Source: Fen-1359 sp963710355
Lineage (GTDB): Bacteria > Planctomycetota > Phycisphaerae > Sedimentisphaerales > Anaerobacaceae
Assembly: GCA_963710355.1 (NCBI GenBank)
Contig: CAVPZU010000001.1
Span: 124,001-188,000 of the forward strand
Reading direction: 5' to 3'
DNA length: 64,000 nucleotides
Position numbers and translations under genes: made by a program
Notes under the pieces: generated by a model
The model's input: the letters and a program-made list of their open reading frames with translations, nothing else
Told to the model about the DNA's origin: nothing
The model's database searches: none
Shown here: positions 1 to 8,552 of the stretch, in pieces
Layout: every line of letters starts with the position of its first letter
Numbering within the stretch: the first letter of the stretch is position 1

Positions 1-30
1 CAGGCGAGCAGTTAGTGATATTGTTTTCAT
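1..30 (-). CDS. 5' end of a truncated gene of unknown product
   Basis: Reading the minus strand from position 30 gives ATG and nine further codons (MKTISLTARL) before the window ends. An AAAGGAG ribosome binding site lies about 7 bases upstream of this ATG, at roughly 38-44, which is the main support for a real start. The gene would be divergent from pyrR. Too little is present to name a product; the short hydrophobic start could be a signal peptide, but that is a guess. Confidence 0.45.
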   Translation of the reverse strand, partial: MKTISLTARL

Positions 31-326
31 AAATTTTCTCCTTTGGATTTGATAATAATTTACATATTTACCAGCTTTAGTTGACGCTATTATGGTTAAC
101 ATTGTCGGGAAAAGCAAGAAATTTTTGTCGTCTGACGATTGTAAACCTGCGGTAAAACCGCAGGTTAAATACTCCCTCACTGACGCTCGGGGCTCTGTTG
201 TCTAAACCCTATAACCTATACGCTATTTTTTTCAGCCTTGCTCTTTCGTTAGTTAAATGCTATACTTATCCGAAAACATAGTTTGATTCGCCGCAGGCGA
301 GTAAAAATGAAAGGTTTTCGTCGATT
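31..326. other. Divergent intergenic region upstream of pyrR
   Basis: This gap separates the truncated leftward gene from pyrR. It holds a perfect 9-bp hairpin with a TAAAA loop (144-152 with 158-166), a run of CTATAACCTATA-type words around 202-226 that recurs before obg, a promoter candidate (238-266) and a mini-palindrome with GCA loop at 288-300. I see no PyrR-type anti-terminator that I can support. Confidence 0.5.
238..266 (+). promoter_or_regulatory. Candidate extended -10 promoter for the pyr genes
   Basis: A -35-like TTGCTC (238-243, three of six consensus bases) lies 17 bp before TATACT (261-266, five of six). The -10 box is preceded by TGC, as in extended -10 promoters, which can compensate for a weak -35. 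It lies about 60 bp before the pyrR start. Confidence 0.4.
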
Positions 327-853
327 ATGAAGGTGCTGTTGAATTCGAGTCAGGTAGAAAATATCCTTGCGGATATTGGCGAAAGGATTATTTCCGATAC
401 GGGCGGCAGCGAAGATATCGCCATAATCGGCATACGCAGCAGGGGCGAAATTTTGGCGCAGAGGCTTTCGCACAGGTTGTCTGAGAAACTCGACAGGGAG
501 GTGCCGTGCGGTGCGCTCGATATAACGCTTTATCGAGACGACCTCAATTCCCCGCAGCAAAATAATCAGCCGAAGGTCAGAACCACGGAAATTGGATTTG
601 ACATTGACGGTAAGGTGATTATTCTGGTCGATGATGTCCTCTATACAGGCCGCAGCGCAGGGCGGCGATGGATGCACTTATCGATTTTGGTAGGCCGAAA
701 GCGATAAGGCTGGCGGTTCTCGTTGAAAAAGAGGGCAGAGAGTTGCCCATACAGGCTGATTATACAGGCTATAAAGCCGATGTGAAACCCGAAAGACTCG
801 TTTCGGTATATCTGACCGAATCTGACGGAAAAGAAGAGGTTGTTATAGAGTAG
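327..853 (+). CDS. pyrR: PyrR bifunctional pyr regulator / uracil phosphoribosyltransferase (frameshifted)
   Basis: PyrR-family phosphoribosyltransferase, which in known members binds pyr mRNA in response to UMP and converts uracil plus PRPP to UMP. The PRPP-binding loop VDDVLYTGR is clear, followed by DALIDFGRPKAIRLAVLV and RELPIQADYTG, all typical of the family. The frame breaks near 660, just after GRSA: one base is missing in a G-rich stretch, and restoring it gives GRSARAAMDALIDFGRP and a 175-residue protein of normal length. No stop codon occurs in the corrected frame, so a consensus error is more likely than a dead gene. The pyrB start follows 4 bases after the stop. Start is ATG at 327 with only a weak AAAGG upstream. 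Confidence 0.9.
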
Positions 854-857
854 TGCG

Positions 858-1817
858 ATGACAATATCAAGAAAAGCGAGGCAGTTCGAGTGGACAAAAA
901 AGCATCTGCTCGGGCTGCGTGAGCTGAGCAGGGATGAACTGATTTATGTTCTTGATACTGCTGCGGGTTTTGAAGAGGTAAGCAGAAGAAAGGTTAAAAA
1001 AACCCCTGCTCTGCGGGGCAAACTCGTTGTTAATCTGTTTTTCGAGGACAGTACACGGACAAGAAACAGTTTCACTCTTGCCGCAAGCAGATTAAGCGCA
1101 GACGTCATTAACTTTACCAAAAATGAAAGCTCTGTCAGCAAGGGTGAGACGCTGCTCGATACCGCACGCAATCTGGAGGCGATGGGGATAGATATTGTAA
1201 TCATCAGGCATAATGCCGGCGGTGCACCCACATTTTTGAGCAGGAATATCAACGCCTGCGTTGTCAATGCCGGCGACGGCTTTTGTGAGCATCCGACACA
1301 GGGGCTTTTAGATATTTTTACAATCCGCAAGCACAAGGGCAGCCTTGATGGACTTAAAGTCGCCATTGTCGGCGACATCGCACATTCCCGCGTGGCACGC
1401 AGCGATATGTGGGCGATGACAAAACTCGGAGCTGAAGTGATATTTGTCGGCCCACCGACTCTTATGCCCGCAGAAGTTGGCAGGCTGCCGGTAAAGGTAA
1501 GTTATTCCCTCGATGATTGTATAGAAAAAATTGACGTGATAAATATGCTCCGCATTCAGTTCGAAAGGCAGTCCGGCAACCCGTTCCCGTCGGTGCGGGA
1601 ATATTCGCATTATTTCGGATTGACTGTGGACAGAATGAAGAGGGCAAAACCCGATATTATGGTTATGCACCCGGGGCCTATCAATCGCGGGCTGGAAATG
1701 GAAAGCGAGGTTGCCGACGGCGCTAACAGCGTAATACTCGACCAGGTTTCCAACGGCGTTGCGGTCCGAATGGCGGTGCTCTTTTTGGTTAACCAGGCGG
1801 CAGCAATGAAAACTTAA
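858..1817 (+). CDS. pyrB: Aspartate carbamoyltransferase catalytic subunit
   Basis: Catalyses carbamoyl phosphate plus L-aspartate to N-carbamoyl-aspartate, the committed step of UMP synthesis. The 319-residue length fits the catalytic chain. Seen directly: the carbamoyl phosphate loop FFEDSTRTRNSF (about residues 61-72), HPTQGLLD in mid-protein, and MHPGPINRG near the C-terminus. No pyrI regulatory chain is next to it; the partner is pyrC, as in bacteria whose ATCase is regulated at the expression level by PyrR or associates with dihydroorotase. Tight spacing to pyrR suggests one transcript. Confidence 0.97.
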   Translation: MTISRKARQFEWTKKHLLGLRELSRDELIYVLDTAAGFEEVSRRKVKKTPALRGKLVVNLFFEDSTRTRNSFTLAASRLSADVINFTKNESSVSKGETLLDTARNLEAMGIDIVIIRHNAGGAPTFLSRNINACVVNAGDGFCEHPTQGLLDIFTIRKHKGSLDGLKVAIVGDIAHSRVARSDMWAMTKLGAEVIFVGPPTLMPAEVGRLPVKVSYSLDDCIEKIDVINMLRIQFERQSGNPFPSVREYSHYFGLTVDRMKRAKPDIMVMHPGPINRGLEMESEVADGANSVILDQVSNGVAVRMAVLFLVNQAAAMKT

Positions 1818-1866
1818 AAGTTAAAACTAAAAATGCGAAACCAAAACTTAAAAAGTAAAACTGACT
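1816..1866. repeat. AAAACTTAAAAGTTAAAAC-type word repeat
   Basis: The short pyrB-pyrC gap consists almost entirely of degenerate copies of the words AAAACTTAAAA and GTTAAAACT. The same words recur at 6905-6960 and, inverted, at 3303-3341 and 6960-7003. They do not encode anything and resemble short tandemly repeated repetitive (STRR) sequences. Confidence 0.6.
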
Positions 1867-1872
1867 AAAAAA

Positions 1873-3174
1873 ATGATAAGTGAGCTTTTGATAAAAAATG
1901 GTCACCTAATCGACCCGGCGAACGGTGTTAATAAAAAGGCCGACGTCCTTATCAAAGATGGGCAGATATCGGAGGTGGCGGAGAATATCAAAGCGCCGAA
2001 AAGCCGCAGTGAACAGATTTCAGTAATTGACGCTGCGGGTAAATTGGTAACGCCCGGCCTTATTGATATTCACGTTCATTTTCGCGAGCCGGGCGATGAG
2101 GAAGAGGAAACAATAGCAAGCGGGTCGGCTGCTGCGGTCGCTGCCGGCTATACATCGGTTGTGTGTATGCCGAACACAAAGCCGCTAATTGAGAATGAAA
2201 CAGATGTCGAATTTATACACCGCAAGGGCAGGCGGGCCCGCAAAACCTATATTTATACAATGGGTTCGATTACAAAGGGGCAGGAGGGGGTTGAGCTTGC
2301 GGAGATGGGTTTTATGGCCGATGCCGGCGCCGTCGGCTTTACCGATGACGGCAACGGCGTGCAGGATGCCGCCATTATGCTGCGGGCGCTAAAATATGCC
2401 TCGATGTTCAATTGCGTTATTGCCCAGCATTGCCAGGATGACCGCATCGCAGGCAGCGGCGTGATGAATGCGGGTTATTACTCGACGATACTCGGCCTGC
2501 CGGGGCTGGATGCACTGGCAGAGGAGGCGATGCTCTGGCGGGATATCCAGCTTGTAAAAAAGATAAAACGTGGCGTCAGATACCACGCTCAGCATATCTC
2601 GACCGCCGGTTCTGTTGAGCTTATAAGGACGGCAAAGAAGGAATCGCTGCCCGTCACCTGTGAAGTGACGCCGCATCATCTTTTGCTCACCGAAGAGATG
2701 TGCGGCCAATACGATACAAATTATAAGGTCAATCCTCCCCTGCGGACAAAAAAGGATATCGAGGCTCTCAAATCTGCAATTGCAGAAGGGCTTGTCGATG
2801 CCCTCGTAACCGACCATGCACCGCATCTGCAGAGCGAAAAGGAGCTGGAATTTCTGGCGGCGCCGTTTGGAATAGCAAGCCTCGATTGTGCGCTTGGTCT
2901 TTACGTCAAAGCACTTATCGAGCCGAAAATTTTAGATTGGCCCGGCCTTATCAGACTCCTTACCGAAAAACCTGCACAGATAATTGGCGTTGATAAAGGC
3001 ACACTTAGCATTGGCAAGGTTGCTGATGTTGCGATTATCGACCCGAACGCCGAGTATGTAATCGACACCGGTAAATTTAAATCGAAGAGCAGAAATTGCC
3101 CCTATGACGGCTGGTCTGTCAAAGGCAGGGCAGTTATGACCATCGTCGGCGGCGAAATCAGATTTCAAATTTAA
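1873..3174 (+). CDS. pyrC: Dihydroorotase
   Basis: Catalyses the reversible cyclisation of carbamoyl aspartate to dihydroorotate, third step of UMP synthesis. The 433-residue protein is a class I amidohydrolase: the metal ligands DIHVHFREPG (about residue 65), later histidines in YHAQHIS and TPHH, and the catalytic aspartate in VTDHAPH are all present. It is therefore predicted to be an active enzyme, not one of the inactive PyrC-like chains that support PyrB in some bacteria. It follows pyrB across a 55-bp repeat-filled gap and is likely co-transcribed. A C-terminal YDGWSVKGR motif is typical. Confidence 0.96.
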   Translation: MISELLIKNGHLIDPANGVNKKADVLIKDGQISEVAENIKAPKSRSEQISVIDAAGKLVTPGLIDIHVHFREPGDEEEETIASGSAAAVAAGYTSVVCMPNTKPLIENETDVEFIHRKGRRARKTYIYTMGSITKGQEGVELAEMGFMADAGAVGFTDDGNGVQDAAIMLRALKYASMFNCVIAQHCQDDRIAGSGVMNAGYYSTILGLPGLDALAEEAMLWRDIQLVKKIKRGVRYHAQHISTAGSVELIRTAKKESLPVTCEVTPHHLLLTEEMCGQYDTNYKVNPPLRTKKDIEALKSAIAEGLVDALVTDHAPHLQSEKELEFLAAPFGIASLDCALGLYVKALIEPKILDWPGLIRLLTEKPAQIIGVDKGTLSIGKVADVAIIDPNAEYVIDTGKFKSKSRNCPYDGWSVKGRAVMTIVGGEIRFQI

Positions 3175-3348
3175 AAGAAAAGACTTGAGCCACTGATTTC
3201 ACAGAGAAATAAAAAATTTTCCTTCGTGTTTCTTTGTGTGCTTCGTGTTGAAAAAATCTGTGTTAATCAGTGAAATCTGTCCGCCACAAGAATGGCGGAT
3301 TAAGTTTTGGTTTTAACTTCTTAACTTTTACTTTTAAGTTGTCTTGTT
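3175..3348. repeat. Intergenic repeat block after pyrC
   Basis: Holds inverted words CACTGATTTCACAGAG (about 3190) and CAGTGAAATCTGT (about 3268-3280), a 'CTTCGTGTTTCTTTGTGTGCTTCGTG' style run between them, a palindrome TCCGCC/GGCGGA with an 8-base loop (3280-3299) and the TTAAGTTTTGGTTTTAAC word repeat (3301-3341). The palindrome could act as a weak terminator, but no U-tract follows directly. Confidence 0.5.
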
Positions 3349-3825
3349 ATGCCTTTTTTGATTGATGGTTATAACCTGCTCTGGACGGTGCAGAAGAGCG
3401 GTAAGGGAACGGAGTCCATAGAGGATGTTGAACTTTGCCGTCTTCTTGGCAGATACCTTGGACTCACCGACCAGACGGCAGAGATTGTTTTTGACGGCAT
3501 CGGGCCGCCCCAAAAAGATGGTTTTGATAACATTAAAGGGCTGGATGTATTTTTCTCCGGCCCCGACAGTGATGCAGATACGGTCATAGAGGATAAAATT
3601 CAGTCAAATTCCGCACCGCGAAGACTTACCGTTGTTAGCAGCGACCGGCGATTAAGGAAGGCTTCGCATTTGCGGAAGGCCGCATCTGTAAAATCGGAGC
3701 TTTTTTGGAACGATGTCTGCAAAACAATAAGTCGAAAGGAAAAGAATAGTGAGCCGCAGGCCAAGCAGCGGGGGATAAGCGAAGGCGAAACGGAACAGTG
3801 GATGCGGTTTTTCAAACTTAAATAA
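3349..3825 (+). CDS. YacP-like NYN domain protein
   Basis: 158 residues beginning MPFLIDGYNLLWTV, the signature of NYN (YacP/Rae1-like) PIN-fold nucleases, with acidic residues in FDGIGPP, SDADTVIEDKI and VVSSDRRLR where this family places metal ligands. The Bacillus homologue Rae1 is a ribosome-associated mRNA endonuclease; whether this protein cuts RNA is inference. The C-terminal 35 residues are basic and variable. It starts after a repeat-filled gap downstream of pyrC and precedes the two-component pair, with no obvious functional link. Confidence 0.85.
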   Translation: MPFLIDGYNLLWTVQKSGKGTESIEDVELCRLLGRYLGLTDQTAEIVFDGIGPPQKDGFDNIKGLDVFFSGPDSDADTVIEDKIQSNSAPRRLTVVSSDRRLRKASHLRKAASVKSELFWNDVCKTISRKEKNSEPQAKQRGISEGETEQWMRFFKLK

Positions 3826-3861
3826 CTATATTTTCTATATGGCATAAAAGAAATAAGTCTT

Positions 3862-5907
3862 ATGGGTGAACAGGAAAAGACAAGAGAAAAATCCGGCGAA
3901 ATTATCGGGCAGTCGAAAATGCCCTCAGGAGATTCGCAGTGTCAGAGTTTCTGCACCCCCGGACCCGATTCTCCATGCAGACTTGAAAATATTGCGCTGG
4001 ATACTGCCATAAATGCCATTTCATTTGCCGACATTCAGGGAAAAGTAACTTATACAAACAGGGCGTTTCTTGATTTGTTCGGGTTTAAGGACAAGGAGGA
4101 TGTTTTGGGGAGGCATACTTATGAATTCTGGGCAAGTAAAGACGATTCTGTGAAGATGCGGCTGGAACTGTTTGAAAAGGAAAGATGGCTCGGCGAAATA
4201 ACGGCCAAGAAGAAGGATGGTTCTTTGTTTTATGCCCGCTTATCCGCTCATTTGGTAAAAGATGAAAGCGGCAGGCCCCGCTGCATAATGGCTTGTTTCA
4301 TCGATATAACGGAAACAAAACGGACGATTGAGGCCCTCAGGCAATCGGAAAAGAATTTTAAGATGTTATTTTTCGGAGCTGCGGAGGGAATTATTGCCGC
4401 CGATATTGAAACAAAAAGATTTAAATATGCCAATCCCGCCGTCTGCAGAATGCTCGGGTTTTCTGAAGAGGAACTGACGCAGATGTCGGTAGAAGATATA
4501 CATCCAGAAGAAGCTTTAGAGCGTGTTTTAGAAGAATTTAATGCTCAGGCGCGGGGTGAAAAAACTTTAGCAGAGAATCTTCCCTGCTTGCGAAAAGACG
4601 GGACAATAATTTATACGAATATCAATGCTGCCCGGGCATTGATAGACGGCAAAGAATACAATGTTGGTTTCTTTACGGATATTACAGACCGTCTGCGAGC
4701 CGAAGAGGAGTTGCGAAGGGCCCGTGATGAGCTTGAGATGAGGGTCCAGCAGAGGACGGCAGAATTGGAAAGGGTAAATGAGGAGCTGCGAAGAGAGATA
4801 GCAGAGCGATCACGGGCGGAGAAGGCCAGGACAGAGGTGGAAAAACGTTTTCAGGATATATTTGAAAATGCGATGGTTGGGATTTATCGGACGATGCCGG
4901 ATGGACAGATTTTGATGGCAAACCCAGCCATTGTGAAAATGCTGAGGTACCCTTCTTTTGAGGCACTTAAAAAAATAAATCTCGAAAAAACCGGTTTCGA
5001 GCCGTCGCATCCGCGGTCGGTTTTTAAGCAAATGGTGGAACGCAATGGCAGCGTAGCAGGTCTGGAAAGTGTTTGGTTAAGGCGTGACGGAAACAGGATA
5101 GTTGTCAGAGAAAGCGCCGTCGTCGTCAGAGACGAAAAAGGCAAAGTCCTGTATTACGAAGGAACGGTTGAAGATATTACGGAGCGAAAAAAAGCTGAAG
5201 AAAAACTCCTCGCTTACCAGAAACAGCTTCGTTCGCTGGCGCTGGAATTGTCGTTGTCCGAGGAACGATTGAGAAGACAAATGGCAATAAATGTCCACGA
5301 CCATTTGGGCCAAAACCTCGCCATATCAAAAATCAAACTTGACGGATTGCGAAAATCAATAAAAACCGGCGAACATCTAAAGGGGCTCAATGAGATTCGC
5401 AATCTTCTCGACGAAACAATCGAGTCAGTTCGTTCGCTTACGTTTGAACTGAGCCCGCCGGTTCTTTATGAACTCGGTTTCGAAGCTGCCGTTGAATGGC
5501 TGGTCAGATTTGTATGTAAAAGAGACGGCCTTGTCTCAAAGTTTTCCGATGACGGAAAACCTAAGCCTTTGGAAGAGGATGTCCGCATTCTTCTTTTTCA
5601 GTCCGTTCGGGAAATTCTGGTCAATATCTCAAAGCACGCTCATGCGAAAAAAATTTCTGTTGCGATTAGTCGGGCTAACACGGGAATACAGGTCTGCATT
5701 GTTGATGACGGCGTTGGATTTGACGTAGATGCAATCAAATCGTCTGACACAAAGACCAAAGGTTTTGGCCTCTTTAGCGTAAGCGAAAGGCTTGCCTCTA
5801 TTAGTGGACGTTTTGAGATAGATTCAAAGCCTGGTGCCGGCACAAAGGTCCTGCTGGCAGCGCCGGTAAGCAGAAAAAAGGTCCGTAAGAAAGGGAAAGG
5901 AAAATGA
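3862..5907 (+). CDS. Soluble triple-PAS histidine kinase (NarL-system type)
   Basis: 681 residues. PAS domain 1 spans about 45-155, PAS 2 about 160-280 and PAS 3 about 325-445, each ending in a PAC-like DIT motif (FIDITETK, FTDITDR, VEDITERK). A coiled coil of about 280-330 lies between PAS 2 and 3. The HisKA_3 dimerisation region contains INVHDHLGQ (phospho-acceptor His about 479), followed by a HATPase_c domain with N-box HAHAKK and DDGVGFD and GFGLFSV motifs. No membrane segment or signal peptide is seen, so it should sense a cytoplasmic signal. The signal cannot be read from sequence. Its stop overlaps the start of the response regulator by four bases (ATGA), so the two are translationally coupled. 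Confidence 0.93.
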   Translation: MGEQEKTREKSGEIIGQSKMPSGDSQCQSFCTPGPDSPCRLENIALDTAINAISFADIQGKVTYTNRAFLDLFGFKDKEDVLGRHTYEFWASKDDSVKMRLELFEKERWLGEITAKKKDGSLFYARLSAHLVKDESGRPRCIMACFIDITETKRTIEALRQSEKNFKMLFFGAAEGIIAADIETKRFKYANPAVCRMLGFSEEELTQMSVEDIHPEEALERVLEEFNAQARGEKTLAENLPCLRKDGTIIYTNINAARALIDGKEYNVGFFTDITDRLRAEEELRRARDELEMRVQQRTAELERVNEELRREIAERSRAEKARTEVEKRFQDIFENAMVGIYRTMPDGQILMANPAIVKMLRYPSFEALKKINLEKTGFEPSHPRSVFKQMVERNGSVAGLESVWLRRDGNRIVVRESAVVVRDEKGKVLYYEGTVEDITERKKAEEKLLAYQKQLRSLALELSLSEERLRRQMAINVHDHLGQNLAISKIKLDGLRKSIKTGEHLKGLNEIRNLLDETIESVRSLTFELSPPVLYELGFEAAVEWLVRFVCKRDGLVSKFSDDGKPKPLEEDVRILLFQSVREILVNISKHAHAKKISVAISRANTGIQVCIVDDGVGFDVDAIKSSDTKTKGFGLFSVSERLASISGRFEIDSKPGAGTKVLLAAPVSRKKVRKKGKGK

Positions 5908-6560
5908 AAAAGATAAAAATATTGCTTGCCGATGACCACAAAATTACCCGTCAGGGGCTTCGGTCGCTGCTGGAAAAAGAGCCTGATATGGAGGTTGTGG
6001 CGGAGGCCGAGGAAGGCAGAACGGCGGTCCGGCTGGCAAGTGAGCTCAAACCGGATGTTGTAATTATGGATGTGACTATGCCGGATTTAAATGGAATGGA
6101 AGCCACCCGCCAGATAGTCGGCAGGCTCTCGGCAGTAAGGGTAATTGCCCTGTCTATGCATTCCGATGCCTTGTTCGTCACGGAGATGCTCAAGAGCGGC
6201 GTCAGGGGCTATTTACTGAAAGATTGCGCATTTGAGGAGCTGGCTGGCGCCATTCGCTCTGTTGTGGAGGGAAAAACTTATCTTAGTCCAAGTATATCTG
6301 GCCTCGTCGTCAACGGGTATCTTAATCGGCTTTCAAATTCTCAAACCGCCGGCGCGGAGATACTTACTGACAGAGAAAGAGAGATTCTGCAGATGATTGC
6401 CGAGGGCAAGACCACAAAACAGATTGCATTGAAACTGCATATCAGCGTCAAGACCGTAGAAACCCATCGCCGGCAGATAATGAATAAGCTCGATATCTTC
6501 AGCGTCGCAGAGCTTACAAAGTATGCGATTCGCAAAGGACTGACCACCATCGAGAGATAA
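5904..6560 (+). CDS. NarL/FixJ-family response regulator
   Basis: 218 residues: an N-terminal receiver domain with acidic pocket ADDH (about 10-12), phospho-acceptor Asp56 in VIMDVTMPDLNG and the conserved Lys in GYLLKDC, then a LuxR-type helix-turn-helix from LTDREREILQMIAEG to VKTVETHRRQIMNKL (about 155-205). It is the cognate regulator of the overlapping kinase gene. It probably binds DNA as a phosphorylated dimer; no targets can be deduced from this window. Confidence 0.95.
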   Translation: MKKIKILLADDHKITRQGLRSLLEKEPDMEVVAEAEEGRTAVRLASELKPDVVIMDVTMPDLNGMEATRQIVGRLSAVRVIALSMHSDALFVTEMLKSGVRGYLLKDCAFEELAGAIRSVVEGKTYLSPSISGLVVNGYLNRLSNSQTAGAEILTDREREILQMIAEGKTTKQIALKLHISVKTVETHRRQIMNKLDIFSVAELTKYAIRKGLTTIER

Positions 6561-6751
6561 TAAAAAATTAATTAATTTACCCGTTTTGTTGCAATAAAAA
6601 AGCCTTTTACGGAGTCTTTGTAAGGGATTTATACGGGCGGAATGGGGAAGAGGATGAGTTTGTTTTTTTACCATAGTTATTATAATCGTTTGATTGGCAA
6701 AAGACGGCAGCCAAGTTTACAATTTTAAGGCTTTTTTCGCTCATTTAATAT

Positions 6752-6824
6752 GGAGCATCGGCTTTGCGTCCTTCTGAGAGGCTTTGGGTGTGGGTGCTCT
6801 CGGCAGACCCTGGTTCGGTGCTCC
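6752..6824 (+). ncRNA. Candidate structured RNA, family unknown
   Basis: A 10-bp outer stem (6752-6761 with 6815-6824) encloses a 7-bp inner stem CTGAGAG/CTCTCGG (6774-6780 with 6797-6803). Outer and inner stems both use G-U wobble pairs on the plus strand that become C-A mismatches on the minus strand, which favours plus-strand transcription. The 3' side is followed by GTCTTTTATTT, a poor U-tract. I cannot match it to SRP RNA, 6S RNA, tmRNA or a riboswitch I know. Confidence 0.3.
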
Positions 6825-6904
6825 GTCTTTTATTTAAACAATCCGATTCCTCTATGCATCTATGTAAAGCTATTTTGCTGAAATGTGCATTGAATTGGAG
6901 AAGC

Positions 6905-7003
6905 TGAAAATCAGAAATTTAAAACTAAAAACCAAAACTTAAAAGTTAAAACTTTGAAGTTTTGAATTATGGTTTTTAGCTTTACATTTTAAGTTTTAAG
7001 CTT
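6905..7003. repeat. AAAACTTAAAAGTTAAAAC words, inverted pair
   Basis: Direct copies (AAAACTAAAAACCAAAACTT..., about 6919-6956) are followed by the same words inverted (GGTTTTTAGC...TTTTAAGTTTTAAGC, about 6971-7001), giving an AT-rich inverted repeat just before the asnS stop. The words match those between pyrB and pyrC. Confidence 0.55.
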
Positions 7004-7007
7004 TCTG

Positions 7008-8513
7008 TTACATATATATTTTATCGAGCATTCGGGGAAACGGAATGCACTGTCGGATATGTTTTTCGCCGGTAATCCAGGCGATGGTTCTTTCGATGCC
7101 CAGCCCGAACCCGCCGTGCGGCACCGAGCCGTATCTCCGCAAATCAATATACCACTGATAATTTTCAATGCTTAAATTTTCCTCTGTGATTCGCTTCAAT
7201 AGCATATCGTAGTCATCCTCGCGCACCGAGCCGCCGATGATTTCGCCGAAACCCGCTGGCGCAAGCAGGTCAAAATTCTCAACTACCTTTGGATTGCCTC
7301 TGTCGGTCTTCATATAAAAGGCCTTGGCCTGCTTCGGATAATGCGTTATGAAAACGGGTTTGTCGTGCATCTGCGAGATTATCGTCTCGTCGGAACCGCC
7401 GAGGTCCTTTCCCCAGTTGAAGTGGGCAGCGAGCCTGGCGTGCTTGGGATTATTTTCAATCCTTGTCTCAACCTCCTCCATCTCTGTCCGCAGGTCTATA
7501 AGTTCCGCCGCATTTTTCTCCTTCTGCTGCTCCTTTATCCGCCCCTTTTGCTGCGTTTCCAGCTCGGCTATCCGTTTTTCGATTGTTTCCTTTTGCTTCT
7601 TGAATTGCGTAAGTTGCTCTGCGAGGAATTTTTTGGTCTTTTCTGATCTTAAAATATCGACCGCCTCGGTATAAGTAAGCCTGTAGAAGGGCGGCGTAAT
7701 CCTTTTAATCGCCTCAATATCAGCCCCGAGAGTTTGCAGCTCTTTTGTGTTGTCGTCGAGGACACGTTTTGCAATGTATGAGACAAAATTTTCCGCTAAT
7801 TCGAGCAGGCCCGCCAAATCTATAAATGCAATCTCCGGCTCGACCATCCAGAATTCAGTTAGGTGTCTTCTGGTCTTGCTTTTTTCTGCCCGGAATGTCG
7901 GCCCGAAACAATAAACCTTGCCGAAACTCATCGCAGCCGATTCTATGTGCAGTTGTCCCGTCTGCGTCAGGTACATCGGCCTGCCGAAATAATCGACCTC
8001 AAAAAGCGACTGCTGGTCCTCGCCCGCCAGCGACATCAGAATTGGCGCATCGACGAGGATAAAGCCGTTATCGTTAAAGAACCTTCGGACAGCGTCAACA
8101 ACGGTATGTCTAATTCTGCCGATGCACCACGGCTTTTGCGAACGCAGATGCAGATGCCGATGACTCAACAGAAAATCCGTGCCGTGTTCTTTCGGCGTTA
8201 TCGGGTAATCCGTGGATGGTGAGATTATTATTGCATCGGTTGCCGCAAGTTCGTATCCGCCGACACTTCTTTCATCTGCCCGAACAACGCCTGAAACCAT
8301 AAGCGACGATTCCTGCCCGAGATGAGCGAGCTGGTCGAATAGATGGTCGTTAATTTTTCCTTTTTCGACGACGCACTGGCACAGTCCTGTGCCGTCGCGG
8401 ATTATCAAGAACAGCAATTTGCCGCTGCTCCTGCTGTTATAAAGCCACCCCGCAATTGTAACGGTTTTTGAAACATTGTTCTTCAGTTCGCTGATATACG
8501 TTGTGCCCTTCAT
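7008..8513 (-). CDS. asnS: Asparaginyl-tRNA synthetase with coiled-coil insert
   Basis: Class IIb synthetase charging tRNA-Asn with asparagine. An OB-fold anticodon-binding domain (about 15-105) precedes the catalytic core, with motif 2 FRAEKSKTRRHLTEF (about 207-221) and motif 3 GGFGLGIERTIAW (about 467-479). It is 501 residues, some 30-70 longer than usual AsnRS. The excess is a charged stretch at about 289-362 (EKTKKFLAEQLTQFKKQ... to RIENNPKH), rich in Lys, Glu and Gln with heptad character, placed between YTEAVDIL and WGKDLGG, which are close together in ordinary AsnRS. The start ATG has GAGGATAAA just upstream. It forms a minus-strand pair with glyQS, which lies 39 bases upstream. Confidence 0.95.
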   Translation of the reverse strand: MKGTTYISELKNNVSKTVTIAGWLYNSRSSGKLLFLIIRDGTGLCQCVVEKGKINDHLFDQLAHLGQESSLMVSGVVRADERSVGGYELAATDAIIISPSTDYPITPKEHGTDFLLSHRHLHLRSQKPWCIGRIRHTVVDAVRRFFNDNGFILVDAPILMSLAGEDQQSLFEVDYFGRPMYLTQTGQLHIESAAMSFGKVYCFGPTFRAEKSKTRRHLTEFWMVEPEIAFIDLAGLLELAENFVSYIAKRVLDDNTKELQTLGADIEAIKRITPPFYRLTYTEAVDILRSEKTKKFLAEQLTQFKKQKETIEKRIAELETQQKGRIKEQQKEKNAAELIDLRTEMEEVETRIENNPKHARLAAHFNWGKDLGGSDETIISQMHDKPVFITHYPKQAKAFYMKTDRGNPKVVENFDLLAPAGFGEIIGGSVREDDYDMLLKRITEENLSIENYQWYIDLRRYGSVPHGGFGLGIERTIAWITGEKHIRQCIPFPRMLDKIYM

Positions 8514-8522
8514 TTTATCCTC

Positions 8523-8550
8523 ATTCTATGTTCTACATTCCACATTCTTT
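8523..8550. repeat. ATTCTATGTTCTACATTCCACATTC word repeat
   Basis: The 39-base glyQS-asnS gap is filled by 7- to 9-base words of the form TTCTACATTC (GAATGTAGAA on the other strand). This is a third word family beside the TTAAAAGT and AAGTCATA ones found elsewhere in the window. Confidence 0.45.
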
Positions 8551-8552
8551 GT

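Larger units (their letters stand above)
6561..7007. other. Convergent intergenic region with repeat words and a hairpin candidate
   Basis: This 447-bp gap lies between two convergent genes. It contains a perfect TATAAT (6681-6686) without a convincing -35 partner, a long hairpin at 6752-6824 (described separately) and a block of AAAACTTAAAAGTTAAAAC words in direct and inverted orientation (about 6905-7003). No protein gene is supported. Confidence 0.5.

Noticed and set aside
3280..3299. Rho-independent terminator after pyrC
   Set aside because: The 6-bp stem has an 8-base loop and no adjacent T-run; it fits the mini-palindrome family better.
6752..6824. Minus-strand reading as a c-di-GMP-I (GEMM) riboswitch, because of GGACGCAAAGCC
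   Set aside because: The second hairpin and the tetraloop-receptor parts are missing, the pairing is worse on the minus strand, and no gene lies suitably downstream.
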